NCBI GenBank assembly: GCA_035605695.1 | Contig: DATNGZ010000015.1 | Coordinates: 1 to 64,000, forward strand | Direction: 5' to 3' | From: VRUE01 sp035605695 | GTDB taxonomy: Bacteria; Actinomycetota; Thermoleophilia; Solirubrobacterales; 70-9 | DNA: 64,000 nucleotides | Shown here: positions 1 to 9,860 of the stretch, piece by piece | How the letters are laid out: every line of letters begins with the position of its first letter | Position numbering within the stretch: position 1 is the first letter of the stretch | Notes under the pieces: model-generated | Databases searched by the model: none | Told to the model about the DNA's origin: nothing | What the model saw: the letters and a program-made list of their open reading frames with translations, nothing else | Made by a program: the position numbers and the translations under genes

Positions 1-270
1 GCCCTGGCCGGCGACAGCGCCGCCGAGCAGCATCACCGTCTCACCGGGTACGACGAGGCCGACGAAGGCGCCGGTCTCCGCGAACGCGAACACCGCGACC
101 AGCGCGTAGGTCCAGGCGCCGAGCGTGTTCGAGATGTCTTCCAGCAGCGACTGGAGTTCGTCGTGCGGGATGACCTTCGTCAGCAGGTAGTAGCCGGCGG
201 CGATCGCGAGCCCGATCGCGAAGATCACGATCCGGCGCCGGCGGCGGTCCTCTGGGAGCCTAAGTTCCAT
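1..270 (-). CDS. DedA-family membrane protein, N-terminal part
   Basis: Ninety codons are visible before the gene runs off the left edge. After a basic N-terminus (PEDRRRRR) comes a hydrophobic segment at about residues 13-27, then a second one containing ETGAFVGLVVPGETVMLLGG. The E-x-G-x6-PGE pattern is typical of DedA/SNARE-associated membrane proteins, which have been linked to membrane homeostasis and undecaprenyl-phosphate or phospholipid translocation. The ATG at 270 overlaps the ispE stop by 11 bp, so translation is probably coupled to ispE. The substrate cannot be told from this fragment. Confidence 0.8.
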   Translation of the reverse strand, partial: MELRLPEDRRRRRIVIFAIGLAIAAGYYLLTKVIPHDELQSLLEDISNTLGAWTYALVAVFAFAETGAFVGLVVPGETVMLLGGAVAGQG

Positions 271-1105
271 CGGGCGCGCGGCCAGCTTCGCAGACGATTG
301 CGTCAACTTGGCGGTCGAGGCGGGCGGCGACCCGCTCGGCGGCGACGATGTCCTCGCAGACGCCGACCGCCGTCGGTCCGGTCCCGCTCAGCATCACCTG
401 GCCGGCACCGGCACCCCGCAGCGAGTCGAGGGCGTCCTCGATCTCGGGGCGGAGGGCGAGCGCGGCCGGCTCGAGGTCGTTGACGAGCAGGTCGGCGTAG
501 GCCAGGGGCGAGGCGCCGGCGCCCGCGGCCTCGCCCAGCGCGGCCTCGATCTCGTCGAGCTCCCCAGCGCTGCGGCCGAGGCCGAGCCGGTCGCTCTCCT
601 CGAAGACCCGGGCGGTGCTGAGTCCGCCGCCGCCGGGCAGGAGGACGACCGCGTGCGGGCTCGGGTCCGGCAGGCGCTCGATTCGCTCGCCCGCTCCCCT
701 CACCAACGACAGCGCCGGGACCAGCTGCGACGGGACGTCGGCCCCGAGCTCGGCGGCGAGCTCCGGTAGGTCCCCCACCCTGGCGCCGGCGGCGAGCCGG
801 AGGACCGCGGCCGCGTCGGCGCTGCCGCCGCCGAGCCCGGCGGCGATCGGGATCCGCTTCTCGATCTCGATCCGCAGCGGCGGCCCGTCCCAGCCGCGGG
901 CGCGCAGCCCGGCCAGCGCCCGCTCGGCGAGGTTCTCGCCCTCGAGGCCCTCGCAGACCACCTCGTCGGTGGCGGCCTCCTCGACCTCGATCAGGTCGGA
1001 AAGGGTCAGCGGCTCGAACAGCGAGCAGAGCTCGTGCAGGCCGTCGTCGCGGCGGGGCCCCAGGTAGAGGCAGAGGTTTAGCTTGGCGGGGGCGTGGATC
1101 TGCAT
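260..1105 (-). CDS. ispE: 4-diphosphocytidyl-2-C-methyl-D-erythritol kinase
   Basis: Phosphorylates CDP-methylerythritol at the 2-position in the cytosolic MEP isoprenoid pathway. It is a 281-residue GHMP kinase of normal length. The N-terminus has the APAKLNLCL motif with the catalytic-type Lys8, the ATP-binding loop PIAAGLGGGSAD lies at residues 86-97, and a GADVP motif supplies Asp123. The C-terminal GHMP motif MLSGTGPTAVG is present. It lies between rsmA and a DedA gene in a minus-strand run, a common bacterial arrangement. Confidence 0.97.
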   Translation of the reverse strand: MQIHAPAKLNLCLYLGPRRDDGLHELCSLFEPLTLSDLIEVEEAATDEVVCEGLEGENLAERALAGLRARGWDGPPLRIEIEKRIPIAAGLGGGSADAAAVLRLAAGARVGDLPELAAELGADVPSQLVPALSLVRGAGERIERLPDPSPHAVVLLPGGGGLSTARVFEESDRLGLGRSAGELDEIEAALGEAAGAGASPLAYADLLVNDLEPAALALRPEIEDALDSLRGAGAGQVMLSGTGPTAVGVCEDIVAAERVAARLDRQVDAIVCEAGRAPDGT

Positions 1106-1120
1106 CGCAGGGGTTGCGCC

Positions 1121-1885
1121 TCAGGCGCCGGCTTGCAGCTTCGCCGATAGCGCGGCGAAATTCTCGGGCGAAAGCGACTCGGCGCGGGCATCGGCTGCCA
1201 GGCCGAGCTCCTCCAGAGCGGTCCGAGCGGCGCTCAGCGAACCGGGCCGGACGTGCTCCAGCGAGCGCGCCAGTGACTTGCGACGGTGGGCGAAGGCGGC
1301 ACGGACCAGCTCGTGCGTCTCCGGGTCGGCGCCCGGCCCGGTGCGGCGCAGGCCGAGGATCGCCGAGTCGACCCGCGGCCGCGGCCGGAAGACGGCCGGA
1401 TCGACTTTGCGGACCAGCTTCACCTCACAAGCGAGCTGCGCGATGACGCTTGGTGAGCCGTAGGTGCGGCTGCCGGGCGCAGCGCGCAGGCGGTCGGCGA
1501 TCTCGCGCTGCACCATCACCGTCCAGCGCTCAACCGATGGCAGTTGCTCGATCGTGCGCAGGATCACTGGCGTCGCCACCGAGTAGGGCAGGTTGGCGAC
1601 GACCGCGGTCGGCACGGGCTCGAGCGAAGCGAAGTCCAGCTTCATCGCGTCGCCCCAGTGCAGGCTGACGTTCTCGCGGGCCGCGAGCGGCGCCAGGGCC
1701 GGCTCGAGCCGGCGGTCGAGCTCGATCGAGTGCAGGTGAGCCGCGACATCGGCCAAGCGCTCGCTCAGCACGCCTTCGCCGGCCCCGACCTCGAGCACGA
1801 CCTCACCCTCGCTCAGCTCCGCATCGCGGACGATCGCGTTGAGCAGGTTCGGGTCGGAGAGGAAGTTCTGTCCGAGCCTGACCAC
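1121..1885 (-). CDS. rsmA: 16S rRNA dimethyladenosine transferase
   Basis: RsmA/KsgA dimethylates two adjacent adenines in the 3' terminal loop of 16S rRNA, using SAM, late in 30S assembly. The 254-residue protein begins VRLGQNFLSD, the usual family start, followed by the SAM loop LEVGAGEGVLSE and the catalytic NLPYSVATP motif. The start is GTG, two bases after the tatD stop. The C-terminal helical domain is complete. Gene order tatD-rsmA-ispE supports the call. Confidence 0.97.
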   Translation of the reverse strand: MVRLGQNFLSDPNLLNAIVRDAELSEGEVVLEVGAGEGVLSERLADVAAHLHSIELDRRLEPALAPLAARENVSLHWGDAMKLDFASLEPVPTAVVANLPYSVATPVILRTIEQLPSVERWTVMVQREIADRLRAAPGSRTYGSPSVIAQLACEVKLVRKVDPAVFRPRPRVDSAILGLRRTGPGADPETHELVRAAFAHRRKSLARSLEHVRPGSLSAARTALEELGLAADARAESLSPENFAALSAKLQAGA

Positions 1886-1887
1886 GC

Positions 1888-2658
1888 TTACCAGTCGAAA
1901 AGAGCCCGGGCGTTGGCCTCGACCGTGCGCTCCAGTTCGGCGTAGGAGACGCCGCGGACCTCGGCGACGACCTCGGCAGTGGAGACGACGTAGGCTGGCT
2001 CGTTGGGCTGGCCGCGCACCCGCTGCGGGGCGAGGTAGGGAGCGTCGGTCTCGACCAGGACAAGCTCGTCGGGCAGCTTCGCCGCGGCCTCGCGCAGCTC
2101 GCCGGCGCTGGGGAAGGTGACGATCCCCGAGAAGGAGCAGAACCAGCCTCGCTCGATCGCGTCATCAACCCGCCAGGGAGCGAGAAAGCAGTGCAGGATC
2201 ACCTTGACCCCAGCGCCGCGCGCGTCGAGGATCTCGAAGATGTCGTCGATGGCGCCGGTCTCATCCTCGGGGTCGCGGGCGTGGATCACGATCGGCAGAT
2301 CGCGCTCGCGAGCGATATCGATCTGGGCCTCGAAGGCGCGGCGCTGGTCGGCCTTGCTGGCGCTCTCGCGGTAGTAGTCGATCCCGGTCTCGCCGATCGC
2401 CCGCACCTTCTCGTTCTCCGCCGCGAGCCGGTTGATCTCCTCGGCGCGTGCGGCGTCGAAGCCGGCGGCCTCGGTCGGGTGGCAGCCAACGGTCGCGAAG
2501 ACCGCCTCGTAGCGCTCGGTCGCGCCGATCGCCAGCTTATTGGAGTCCGGGTCGAGACCGACGTTAAGCATCCGCTCCACCCCAGCCTCACGCGCCGCCG
2601 CGACGACCTCGGCCTCAGGCTGCTCGCAGAGAAAGAGGTGCGTGTGGGAATCGATCAC
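1888..2658 (-). CDS. tatD: TatD-family metal-dependent hydrolase
   Basis: A TIM-barrel hydrolase of 256 residues with the family's metal ligands in order: DSHTHL at the N-terminus, GETGIDYYR near residue 92, VIHARD, ILHCF and VETDAPYLAP. TatD proteins are 3'-5' exonucleases or DNases thought to act in DNA repair or turnover. It is first in the tatD-rsmA-ispE-dedA run. Its start region faces the divergent hydroxyacid oxidase gene. Confidence 0.95.
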   Translation of the reverse strand: MIDSHTHLFLCEQPEAEVVAAAREAGVERMLNVGLDPDSNKLAIGATERYEAVFATVGCHPTEAAGFDAARAEEINRLAAENEKVRAIGETGIDYYRESASKADQRRAFEAQIDIARERDLPIVIHARDPEDETGAIDDIFEILDARGAGVKVILHCFLAPWRVDDAIERGWFCSFSGIVTFPSAGELREAAAKLPDELVLVETDAPYLAPQRVRGQPNEPAYVVSTAEVVAEVRGVSYAELERTVEANARALFDW

Positions 2659-3910
2659 GGCCGCCAGAGCCTATCCACGCCGGGGCGGCGCAAAAGCGAG
2701 CCCCGAACCCTTTGGCGCGCGGCTCGCCTGCCGGATAGCCTTCCCACCCATCGCGGACTTCGCCGACTACAACAGCGAGATCTACGCTCGGGGCCTCGGC
2801 GGCGATACGCCCTCGATCCCCGTTTCGATCGCCGAGCTTGAGCGAGCCGCCGCCGAGGCGATGGACGCGCGCGCCGCGGCCTACGTCTTCGCCGGCGCCG
2901 GCAGCGAGGGCACGATCGGCGCCAACCGCGAGGCCTTCGACCGGCGGCGAATTGTGCCGCGCATGCTCCGCGACATCGTCAGCCGCGATCACTCCACCAC
3001 CCTGCTCGGCACCTCGATGCCGGCGCCGCTGCTGCTGGCGCCGATCGGCGTGCAGAAAGTCGTCCACGACGACGGCGAGCTGGCCACGGCTCGGGCCGCG
3101 GGCAGCCTCGGCGTGCCGATGATCGCCAGCACCGTTTCCCACTTCAGCCTCGAGGAGATCGCCGCGGCCGGCGGCGACGCACCCCGCTGGTTCCAGCTCT
3201 ACCTGCCCCATGACAAAGAGCTGGCCGCCAGCTTCCTCAGCCGCGCGGAGGCGGCGGGCTACGGCGCGATCGTCCTCACCGTCGACACCTTCGTCCCCGG
3301 CTGGAAGCCGCGCGACCTGCAGCAGGCCTGGGTTCCCTACCTGCACGGGATGGGGGTCGCCAACTTCTTCGCCGACCCGGTCTTCCGCGCCGGCCTGGAG
3401 CGGCCGCCGGAAGAGGACGTCGGCGCGGCGACCGGCCACTTCCTCGGCATCCGCGGCAATCCCTCGCTCAATTGGGATGACCTCGAGTGGCTGCGCGAGC
3501 AGACCCTGCTGCCGATCGTGATCAAGGGGATTCAGCACCCTGACGACGCGCGCGAGGCGGTGCAGCGCGGCGTCGACGGCATCGTCGTCTCCAACCACGG
3601 TGGCCGCCAGGTCGACGGCGCGATCGGCTCGCTCGACGCGCTGCCGGCGATCGCCGCGGCGGCCGGCGAGGACCTGACGATCCTCTTCGACAGCGGCATC
3701 CGCGGCGGCAGCGACATGATCAAGGCGCTGGCGCTCGGCGCCGACGCGGTCTGCCTCGGCCGGCCCTATATCTGGGGCCTGGCGCTGGAGGGGCAGCAGG
3801 GCGTCGAAACGGTGCTGAAGACCGTGCTCGCCGATTTCGATCTGACGATGGCGCTCTGCGGCTACACCGCCCCGGATCAGCTCAGCCCGGACGCTCTCGC
3901 CGAGATCTAA
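2642..3910 (+). CDS. FMN-dependent alpha-hydroxy-acid oxidase (lactate 2-monooxygenase-like)
   Basis: A TIM-barrel flavoenzyme that would oxidise an L-2-hydroxy acid such as lactate. Visible motifs: the N-terminal FADYNSEIYARG characteristic of the lactate-monooxygenase branch, an FMN-contacting Lys in IVIKGIQHP, the catalytic His in SNHGGRQVDG, and the phosphate-binding DSGIRGGSDMIKALALGAD. Homology begins near 2753, but no in-frame ATG, GTG or TTG exists between the GTG at 2642 and the ATG at 2861. I give the GTG, although it adds about 36 unlikely residues. An ATC at 2750 or ATA at 2735 would give a natural N-terminus. The stop overlaps the convergent permease stop in the four bases CTAA. 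Confidence 0.9.
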   Translation: MWESITAARAYPRRGGAKASPEPFGARLACRIAFPPIADFADYNSEIYARGLGGDTPSIPVSIAELERAAAEAMDARAAAYVFAGAGSEGTIGANREAFDRRRIVPRMLRDIVSRDHSTTLLGTSMPAPLLLAPIGVQKVVHDDGELATARAAGSLGVPMIASTVSHFSLEEIAAAGGDAPRWFQLYLPHDKELAASFLSRAEAAGYGAIVLTVDTFVPGWKPRDLQQAWVPYLHGMGVANFFADPVFRAGLERPPEEDVGAATGHFLGIRGNPSLNWDDLEWLREQTLLPIVIKGIQHPDDAREAVQRGVDGIVVSNHGGRQVDGAIGSLDALPAIAAAAGEDLTILFDSGIRGGSDMIKALALGADAVCLGRPYIWGLALEGQQGVETVLKTVLADFDLTMALCGYTAPDQLSPDALAEI

Positions 3911-4775
3911 AGGTCGCGCCGGGCGAAGATCGCCGCGGCCAGGGCGAGCACGCCCAGCATGTAGACGAAGGCCCAGGCGATCAGATCGGTCCCCGCGGCC
4001 TCCGAGCCCCCGAACGGCCCCAGCTGCAGCACGACGCCGGTCAGCCCCGATGTGTTCGAGATCAGCGCGTGCAGGCCGGCGGCGTAGAGACCCTCGAAGG
4101 GCAGGGCCCAGCTGGCGAGGTGGCCGATCGTGTGCAGCGAGTCGGAGTTGATCGCGTTGCCGATCTGGGCCAGCAGCCCGGCGGTGAGGCCGGCGCCGAA
4201 GATCATGAAGACGACGATGCCCTGCGCGGTTACGGTGAGCAGGGTCGACGCCAGCAGCGAGAGCGCGGCGATGATCGCGACGCCGAGGGCGAGCGCCAGC
4301 GCCGGTCCGAGCAGGTGGTCGGGTGACCAGTGGCCGGTCGCCCGGGTGATCCCCCAGGCGGCGAGGTAGACCACGATCACGTAGGCGGCGGAGAGGATTG
4401 CCGCGCCGGCGAAGCGCGCCAGCAGCATCGTAGTGCGGCCGATCGGGCGCACTACCAGCGGCTGCAGCAGGCCGGTCTCGGCATCGCCACGGACCACGCC
4501 GAGGGTGAGGAAGACCGCCAGCACGGCGCCGAGGAAGAGGGTGGCGAACATCGCCAGGCCGAACATGGTCGCCCCGGTGAAGGCCTGCGGATCGAGGATC
4601 TTCGCTTCGCCACCGGCGAATTCATCGGCGCTCTGGAAGGCGAAGTGGGCGCCAAGGGCGTAGAGCGCGAGGAAGCCCAGGGTCAACACAAGGACGGCGA
4701 GGAAGACCCGCTTGCGGACGCCCTCCTGGATCGAGAGGCCGATCACGGTCGCGGCCGAGCGCAGCGGCGACGGCG

Positions 4776-4779
<4 letters not shown>
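3907..4779 (-). CDS. ABC-2 type transporter permease
   Basis: A 290-residue integral membrane protein with about six hydrophobic segments (roughly residues 26-46, 75-95, 120-140, 155-180, 190-210 and 265-285). This is the layout of ABC-2 permeases that pair with a separate ATPase. The segment GVVRGDAETGLLQPLVVRPIG resembles the cytoplasmic coupling region of the NosY/CcmB-like branch. It overlaps the upstream ATPase gene by 4 bp (ATGA), so the two make one exporter. The substrate is unknown. Confidence 0.85.
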
Positions 4780-5620
<841 letters not shown>

Positions 5621-5621
<1 letters not shown>

Positions 5622-7135
5622 CAGGTCGGCGGCTCGATCTTCGGGAAGAGCGCCGGGATCCGTTCGACGCTCTGGCCCCCCGGCCGCGAGCCGAGCTCGG
5701 CCAGCGCTCGGCCCTCTTCGGCCAGCGCGACCAGCAGCGCCTCGCTGCTGCGCGGCAGATATGGAGCAACCAGCAGCGTTGTCACCCGCAGGCCCTCGAC
5801 CAGGTTGTAGAGGACTTCGTCGAGCCGCTCGGGGTCAGCCTCGTCCTTGGCCAGCACCCACGGCTGCGTCTCCTCAACGAAGCGGTTGAGCCTGCGCACC
5901 AGGGCCCAGACCACCTCCAGCGCCTGGCTCAGCTCGGCCCGGTCGAGCAGCTCGCAAAAACGCGGCACGACCCCTTCGAAGTCCTCGGCGAGCACGGCGT
6001 CGACGGCCGCCTCGGGCACGACGCCGGCGCGGTAGCGCTCGACCATCGCCAGGACGCGGCTGGCGAGGTTGCCGAAGTCGTTGGCCAGCTCGGTCTCGTA
6101 GCGCGCCTCGAAGCCGGCAGTGGAGATCGAGCCGTCCTGGCCAAAACTGACCTCGCGGAAGAGGTAGAAGCGCAGCGCATCGGCGCCGAAACGCTCGATC
6201 ACCTCGAAGGGATCGAGCACGTTGCCGAGCGACTTCGACATCTTCTTCTCGCCCATCAGCAGGTAGCCGTGGATCGTCATCCGCTGCGGCGGCTCAAGGT
6301 CGGCAGCCAGGCAGAGGGCGGGCCAGATCACCGCGTGGAACTTGAGGATGTCCTTGGCCAGCACGTGCAGGCTGGCCGGCCAGTAGCGCTCGGTCAGGTC
6401 CTCCCCCTCGCGGGCGAAGGTCAGCGCGGTCACGTAGTTGAGCAGCGCGTCGAACCAGACGTACATCCGCTGCTCCGGGTCCCAGGGCAGCGGCAGCCCC
6501 CACTTCAGCGTCGGCCGCGAGAGCGAGACGTCTTCGAGTCCGCCCTTGATGAACGAGACCGCCTCGTTGCGGCGAAAGTCGGGCACGACGAAGTCGGGCC
6601 GCTCCTCATAGAGGCCTTCGAGCTGGGCCTGGAAGGCGGAGAGGCGGAAGAACCAGTTCTCCTCGCGCACCTTCTCGAGCGGGATCTCGTGGATCGTGCA
6701 GGTGTTGCCGGGACCAAGCTCGCGCTCGGTTTTGAAGTCAGCGCAGCGCGGGCAGTACCAGCCCTCGTAAACCCCCTTGCTGACCCAGCCATTGTCGTAG
6801 ACGCGCTGGATGATCTCGGCCACCTTGTCCTTGTGGCGCGGGTCGGAGGTGCGGATGAAGAAGTCGTTGGTCGCATCGATGATCGGCCCCAGCGCCTCGA
6901 ACTTGGCGGCGTTGCGGTCGGCCAGCTCCTGCGGCGAGATCCCCTCACGCTCAGCCGCGGACTCAATCGGCTCGCCGTGCTCGTCGGTGCCAGTGAGAAA
7001 GAAGACGTCCTCGCCGCGCTGGCGCATGTGCCGAGCGAGCACGTCGGCGGCGAGGGTCGAGTAAGCATGGCCGAGGTGCGGCTCGGCGTTGACGTAGTAA
7101 ATCGGGGTTGTGATGAAAAAGCTCTTGGGACTCAT
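5621..7135 (-). CDS. metG: methionyl-tRNA synthetase
   Basis: A class Ia synthetase that charges tRNA-Met in the cytosol. It has 504 residues, the short bacterial form without the C-terminal EMAPII-like dimerisation domain. The HIGH-type motif is HLGH (residues 20-23). A knuckle domain has CPRC and a later Cys in GNTC, and KMSKS lies near residue 297 in EKKMSKSLGN. The start follows a divergent intergenic region of about 160 bp shared with the secreted-protein gene at 7295. Confidence 0.97.
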
Positions 7136-7294
7136 CGCGGTCGCACCGTAGCAACGTGACCAGCAAGGGCAGGAGGGGCGGGGCAGACACGCAATACGTC
7201 TAATTACTCCGCTTATCCGATATGGTGGCGCCGCTCAAATGGCAGGCGACTAGCGCGGCCAAAAACGAAGTGTGAGAGGCAGGGTGCGACAAGA

Positions 7295-7870
7295 ATGAAG
7301 AAGGTTCTCTTGGCCATGGTGCTCGCCATAGCCGCATCGCTACTGATCCCTTTGACGGCGAGTGCCGCCAGTTACGAAACCTTCGTCGGCTGCGACGGCC
7401 TCTCGGAAAACCCGGTTCCCTCACACGTCTGCCTGACTAGTGACTTCTCCGCGGCCTACTTCGAATCGGACGTCGACACAAATTACGAAGTCTGCATCGA
7501 AACCCCGACCGGGACAGAACTCTGCTCGGAAGAAGAACCTGCCGAAGCTGAAATTCTCTACGAGGACCCGTTCCCTAGCAAACTCGCGGCGGGCAACTAT
7601 TTCGCCTACTGGTACGTAGGCGAAATAGAAGTTGGATCCTGGGCCTTCCGGTTGGATTCCCCGCCGCCCCCGCCAGTTCTGACGCTCCCAGCCGCGCCCG
7701 CCCCGCCTCCCCCTGCGGTCGCTCTCGGTCCATCCGCGGGTTGCCTTAAGGCTCAGCACCTTGTCACCAAGATCAACAAACAGCTGAAAAATGCTGCCGG
7801 GCCCAAACAGAAGGCAAAGATCCGGGGCAAGCTGAGGAAAGCGAAGAGCGCGGCAAAACGCCTCTGCTGA
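7295..7870 (+). CDS. secreted protein with Pro-rich linker and Lys-rich tail, unknown
   Basis: Not recognised. The 191-residue product has a clear Sec signal peptide (MKKVLLAMVLAIAASLLIP, cleavage near ASA-A at about residue 24). A domain of about 100 residues follows with five cysteines and many acidic residues. A proline-rich linker (PPPPPV...PAPPPPAV) leads to a basic tail with alternating Lys and Ala, ending LC. The last two cysteines could form a disulfide. Base composition is visibly more AT-rich than in neighbouring genes. It reads away from metG and has no operon partner. Confidence 0.75.
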   Translation: MKKVLLAMVLAIAASLLIPLTASAASYETFVGCDGLSENPVPSHVCLTSDFSAAYFESDVDTNYEVCIETPTGTELCSEEEPAEAEILYEDPFPSKLAAGNYFAYWYVGEIEVGSWAFRLDSPPPPPVLTLPAAPAPPPPAVALGPSAGCLKAQHLVTKINKQLKNAAGPKQKAKIRGKLRKAKSAAKRLC

Positions 7871-7889
7871 GCGTCGCGTCGACTTGGCC

Positions 7890-8717
7890 TTACCGGCGCG
7901 GCTCGCGCCCGGTCAGCGCCCGGTAGAGGTCGTTCGCGCGGGTGCCGGTGAGGGCGGCGACGACGCTCGCGGCGGCCCGCGGGCGGGCGCCCGACTGGAC
8001 CAGGTGGCGCAGGGCGTCGACGGCGAAGCTGATGTCGTGGTCGTGGTCCTCGGAGGCGGCCGGACCGATCACGAGGACGATCTCACCCTTGACGTCGCCG
8101 CGGAAGCGGCGTGCCAGTTCTGAGAGCGAGCCGCGCGCGACCTCCTCGTGCATCTTGGTCAGCTCGCGACAGACCGCGGCCGGGCGTTCCGGCGCGATCG
8201 CGGCCAGCGCCGCCAGCGAGTCGCCAACCCGACGCGGCGACTCGAAAGCGACCACCGTCTCAGCCGAGCGCAGCACGCGCTCCATCTCACCGGAGCGCTT
8301 GGGCAGGAAGCCCTCGTAGCGCCAGCGGTCGGTCGGCAGCCCGGAGGCGACCAGGGCCACCGGCACCACCGACGGTCCGGGCAGCACGGTCACGTCGAGG
8401 GCGCGGTCGATGCAGCGGCGGATCAACTTGTAGCCGGGGTCGGAGATCGCCGGCATGCCGGCGTCGGAGACGAGGGCGACGGTGTCGCCGCGCTCGATCC
8501 GCTGCGCCAGCTCGGTCGCCCGCGCCGTTTCGTTGCCCTCGTGGTTGGAGACCAGCGGCGGCGCCGGGCGGATACCGAGCTTGTCGAGCAGTCCTCCTGT
8601 GCGGCGGGTGTCCTCGCAGGCAATCCAGTCGGCGCTGACGAGGGCGTCGCGGACGCGCGGGGTGACGTCGTCGAGGTTGCCGATCGGGGTCGGGCAGACG
8701 ATCAGCTCGCCCGGCAT
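7890..8717 (-). CDS. rsmI: 16S rRNA (cytidine-1402-2'-O)-methyltransferase
   Basis: RsmI 2'-O-methylates C1402 in the decoding centre of 16S rRNA. The 275-residue protein shows the SAM-dependent tetrapyrrole-methylase fold signatures: PTPIGNLDDVTPR near the N-terminus, ACEDTRRTGGLL, and VALVSDAGMPAISDPG. The ATG shares one base with the stop of the ROK kinase upstream, so both are probably on one mRNA although functionally unrelated. Confidence 0.96.
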   Translation of the reverse strand: MPGELIVCPTPIGNLDDVTPRVRDALVSADWIACEDTRRTGGLLDKLGIRPAPPLVSNHEGNETARATELAQRIERGDTVALVSDAGMPAISDPGYKLIRRCIDRALDVTVLPGPSVVPVALVASGLPTDRWRYEGFLPKRSGEMERVLRSAETVVAFESPRRVGDSLAALAAIAPERPAAVCRELTKMHEEVARGSLSELARRFRGDVKGEIVLVIGPAASEDHDHDISFAVDALRHLVQSGARPRAAASVVAALTGTRANDLYRALTGREPRR

Positions 8718-9685
8718 CAGCCCTTCCCCTGCTGCAGGTCGATCCGCGCCATCGCCGCGGCGCCGATCATGCCGGCGTCGGCGCCCAGCTCGGCGGCAAC
8801 GACGGGGGTGCGCTTCATCGGCGGCAGGGCCCGTTCCTCGAGCACGCGGCGCGCCGGATCGAGCAACAGGTCGCCCGCCGCGATCACGCCGCCGCCAATC
8901 ACGAAGACCTCAGGCTCGAAGATGTTGGCGAAGCTGGTCAGCGCGACCCCGAGCCGCGAGCCGATCAGGTCGAAGACGCCGCGCGCTGTGACGTCGCCTC
9001 CCAGCGCCGCCTCGGTGACGGCCTTGCCGTCGATCGTCTCGCCGTCGGCGAGCATCGCTCCAAGCGCCGAATCGGGCTCTCGCTCCGCCGCCGCCCGTCC
9101 CTCACGCCCGAGCGCCGTCCCCGAGGCGAGCGTCTCGACGCAGCCGCGACCCGGGCAGTTGCCCTGGCAGGGCGGGCCGTCGGCCTCGATCACCACGTGG
9201 CCCAGCTCGGCCCCCGCCCCGGTCGAACCGCGGTAGATCTCGCCGCCGAGGATCAGGCCTCCGCCGATGCCGGTGCCGATCGTCAGCATCACCGCGTTTT
9301 CGGCGCCGCGCGCGGCGCCGTAGAGATGCTCGGCCAGTGCGGCGACCGTTGCGTCGTTGTCGACGAAAGCAGGCAGGCCGGTGCGCTCGCGGACGAGATC
9401 GCGGATCGGCACGTCCTCCAGCGGCAGGTTGACCGCCGAGACCGCGATCCCCTTGTCGTGATTGATCGTCGCCGGGATGCCGAGTCCGACCGCCGAGGCG
9501 CCAGGGCACTTCCCGCGCGCCTCCTCGATCTCCCGCACGAGCAGATCGACCAGCTCGGCCTCGGTTTGTCCCGTCGAAGCCTCGCGGCTCTCCCAGAGCA
9601 CCTTCGAATCGGAATCAAGGACGCCCAGCAGCATCTTCGTGCCGCCGAGGTCAACTCCGATGATTTCCCTGGCATCGACCGACAT
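8717..9685 (-). CDS. ROK-family sugar kinase, probably glucokinase
   Basis: A 322-residue ROK kinase with the phosphate loop GVDLGGTKM at residues 10-18, a second phosphate-binding segment TIGTGIGGG, and the zinc-binding ROK signature spanning GHVVIEADG to CPGRGCVETL. The Glu/His sugar contacts of ROK glucokinases lie in ELGHVVIE. It likely phosphorylates glucose or a related hexose with ATP. There is no HTH domain, so it is an enzyme and not a NagC-type repressor. The start sits 4 bp from an inverted repeat shared with the divergent LCP gene. Confidence 0.88.
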   Translation of the reverse strand: MSVDAREIIGVDLGGTKMLLGVLDSDSKVLWESREASTGQTEAELVDLLVREIEEARGKCPGASAVGLGIPATINHDKGIAVSAVNLPLEDVPIRDLVRERTGLPAFVDNDATVAALAEHLYGAARGAENAVMLTIGTGIGGGLILGGEIYRGSTGAGAELGHVVIEADGPPCQGNCPGRGCVETLASGTALGREGRAAAEREPDSALGAMLADGETIDGKAVTEAALGGDVTARGVFDLIGSRLGVALTSFANIFEPEVFVIGGGVIAAGDLLLDPARRVLEERALPPMKRTPVVAAELGADAGMIGAAAMARIDLQQGKG

Positions 9686-9689
9686 CTCT

Positions 9690-9852
9690 GAGAGTCTCTC
9701 TGAAAATCGGCGTCTGCGGCTGGCGAGCGCCGGACCAAGCGGAGCAAGGACGCAGGGAGGCCGAATAGCAGCGCTATTTGGCCGACTGAGGACGCAGCAC
9801 CGCGCCGGTCCGCCGCCGCCAGACGCGGGCGAGGATTTTCAGAGAGACTCTC
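9690..9852. repeat. inverted repeat enclosing the ROK/LCP divergent promoter region
   Basis: Perfect 19-bp arms, GATTTTCAGAGAGACTCTC read outward, lie at 9690-9708 (complement) and 9834-9852. Similarity continues imperfectly inward for about 47 bp per side. The left arm ends 4 bp from the ROK start and the right arm 8 bp from the LCP start, so both mRNAs carry nearly the same leader. A separate small palindrome lies at 9764-9778. Confidence 0.85.
9759..9783. repeat. palindrome with 16-bp core shared with 24982-24997
   Basis: The core GAATAGCAGCGCTATT (9763-9778) has 6-bp arms AATAGC/GCTATT around AGC, extended by GGCC on both sides after one mismatch. The identical 16-mer recurs upstream of the TetR gene. 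Both copies are intergenic, which suggests a dispersed repeat or a protein site. Confidence 0.7.
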
Positions 9853-9860
9853 ACTTTTTC

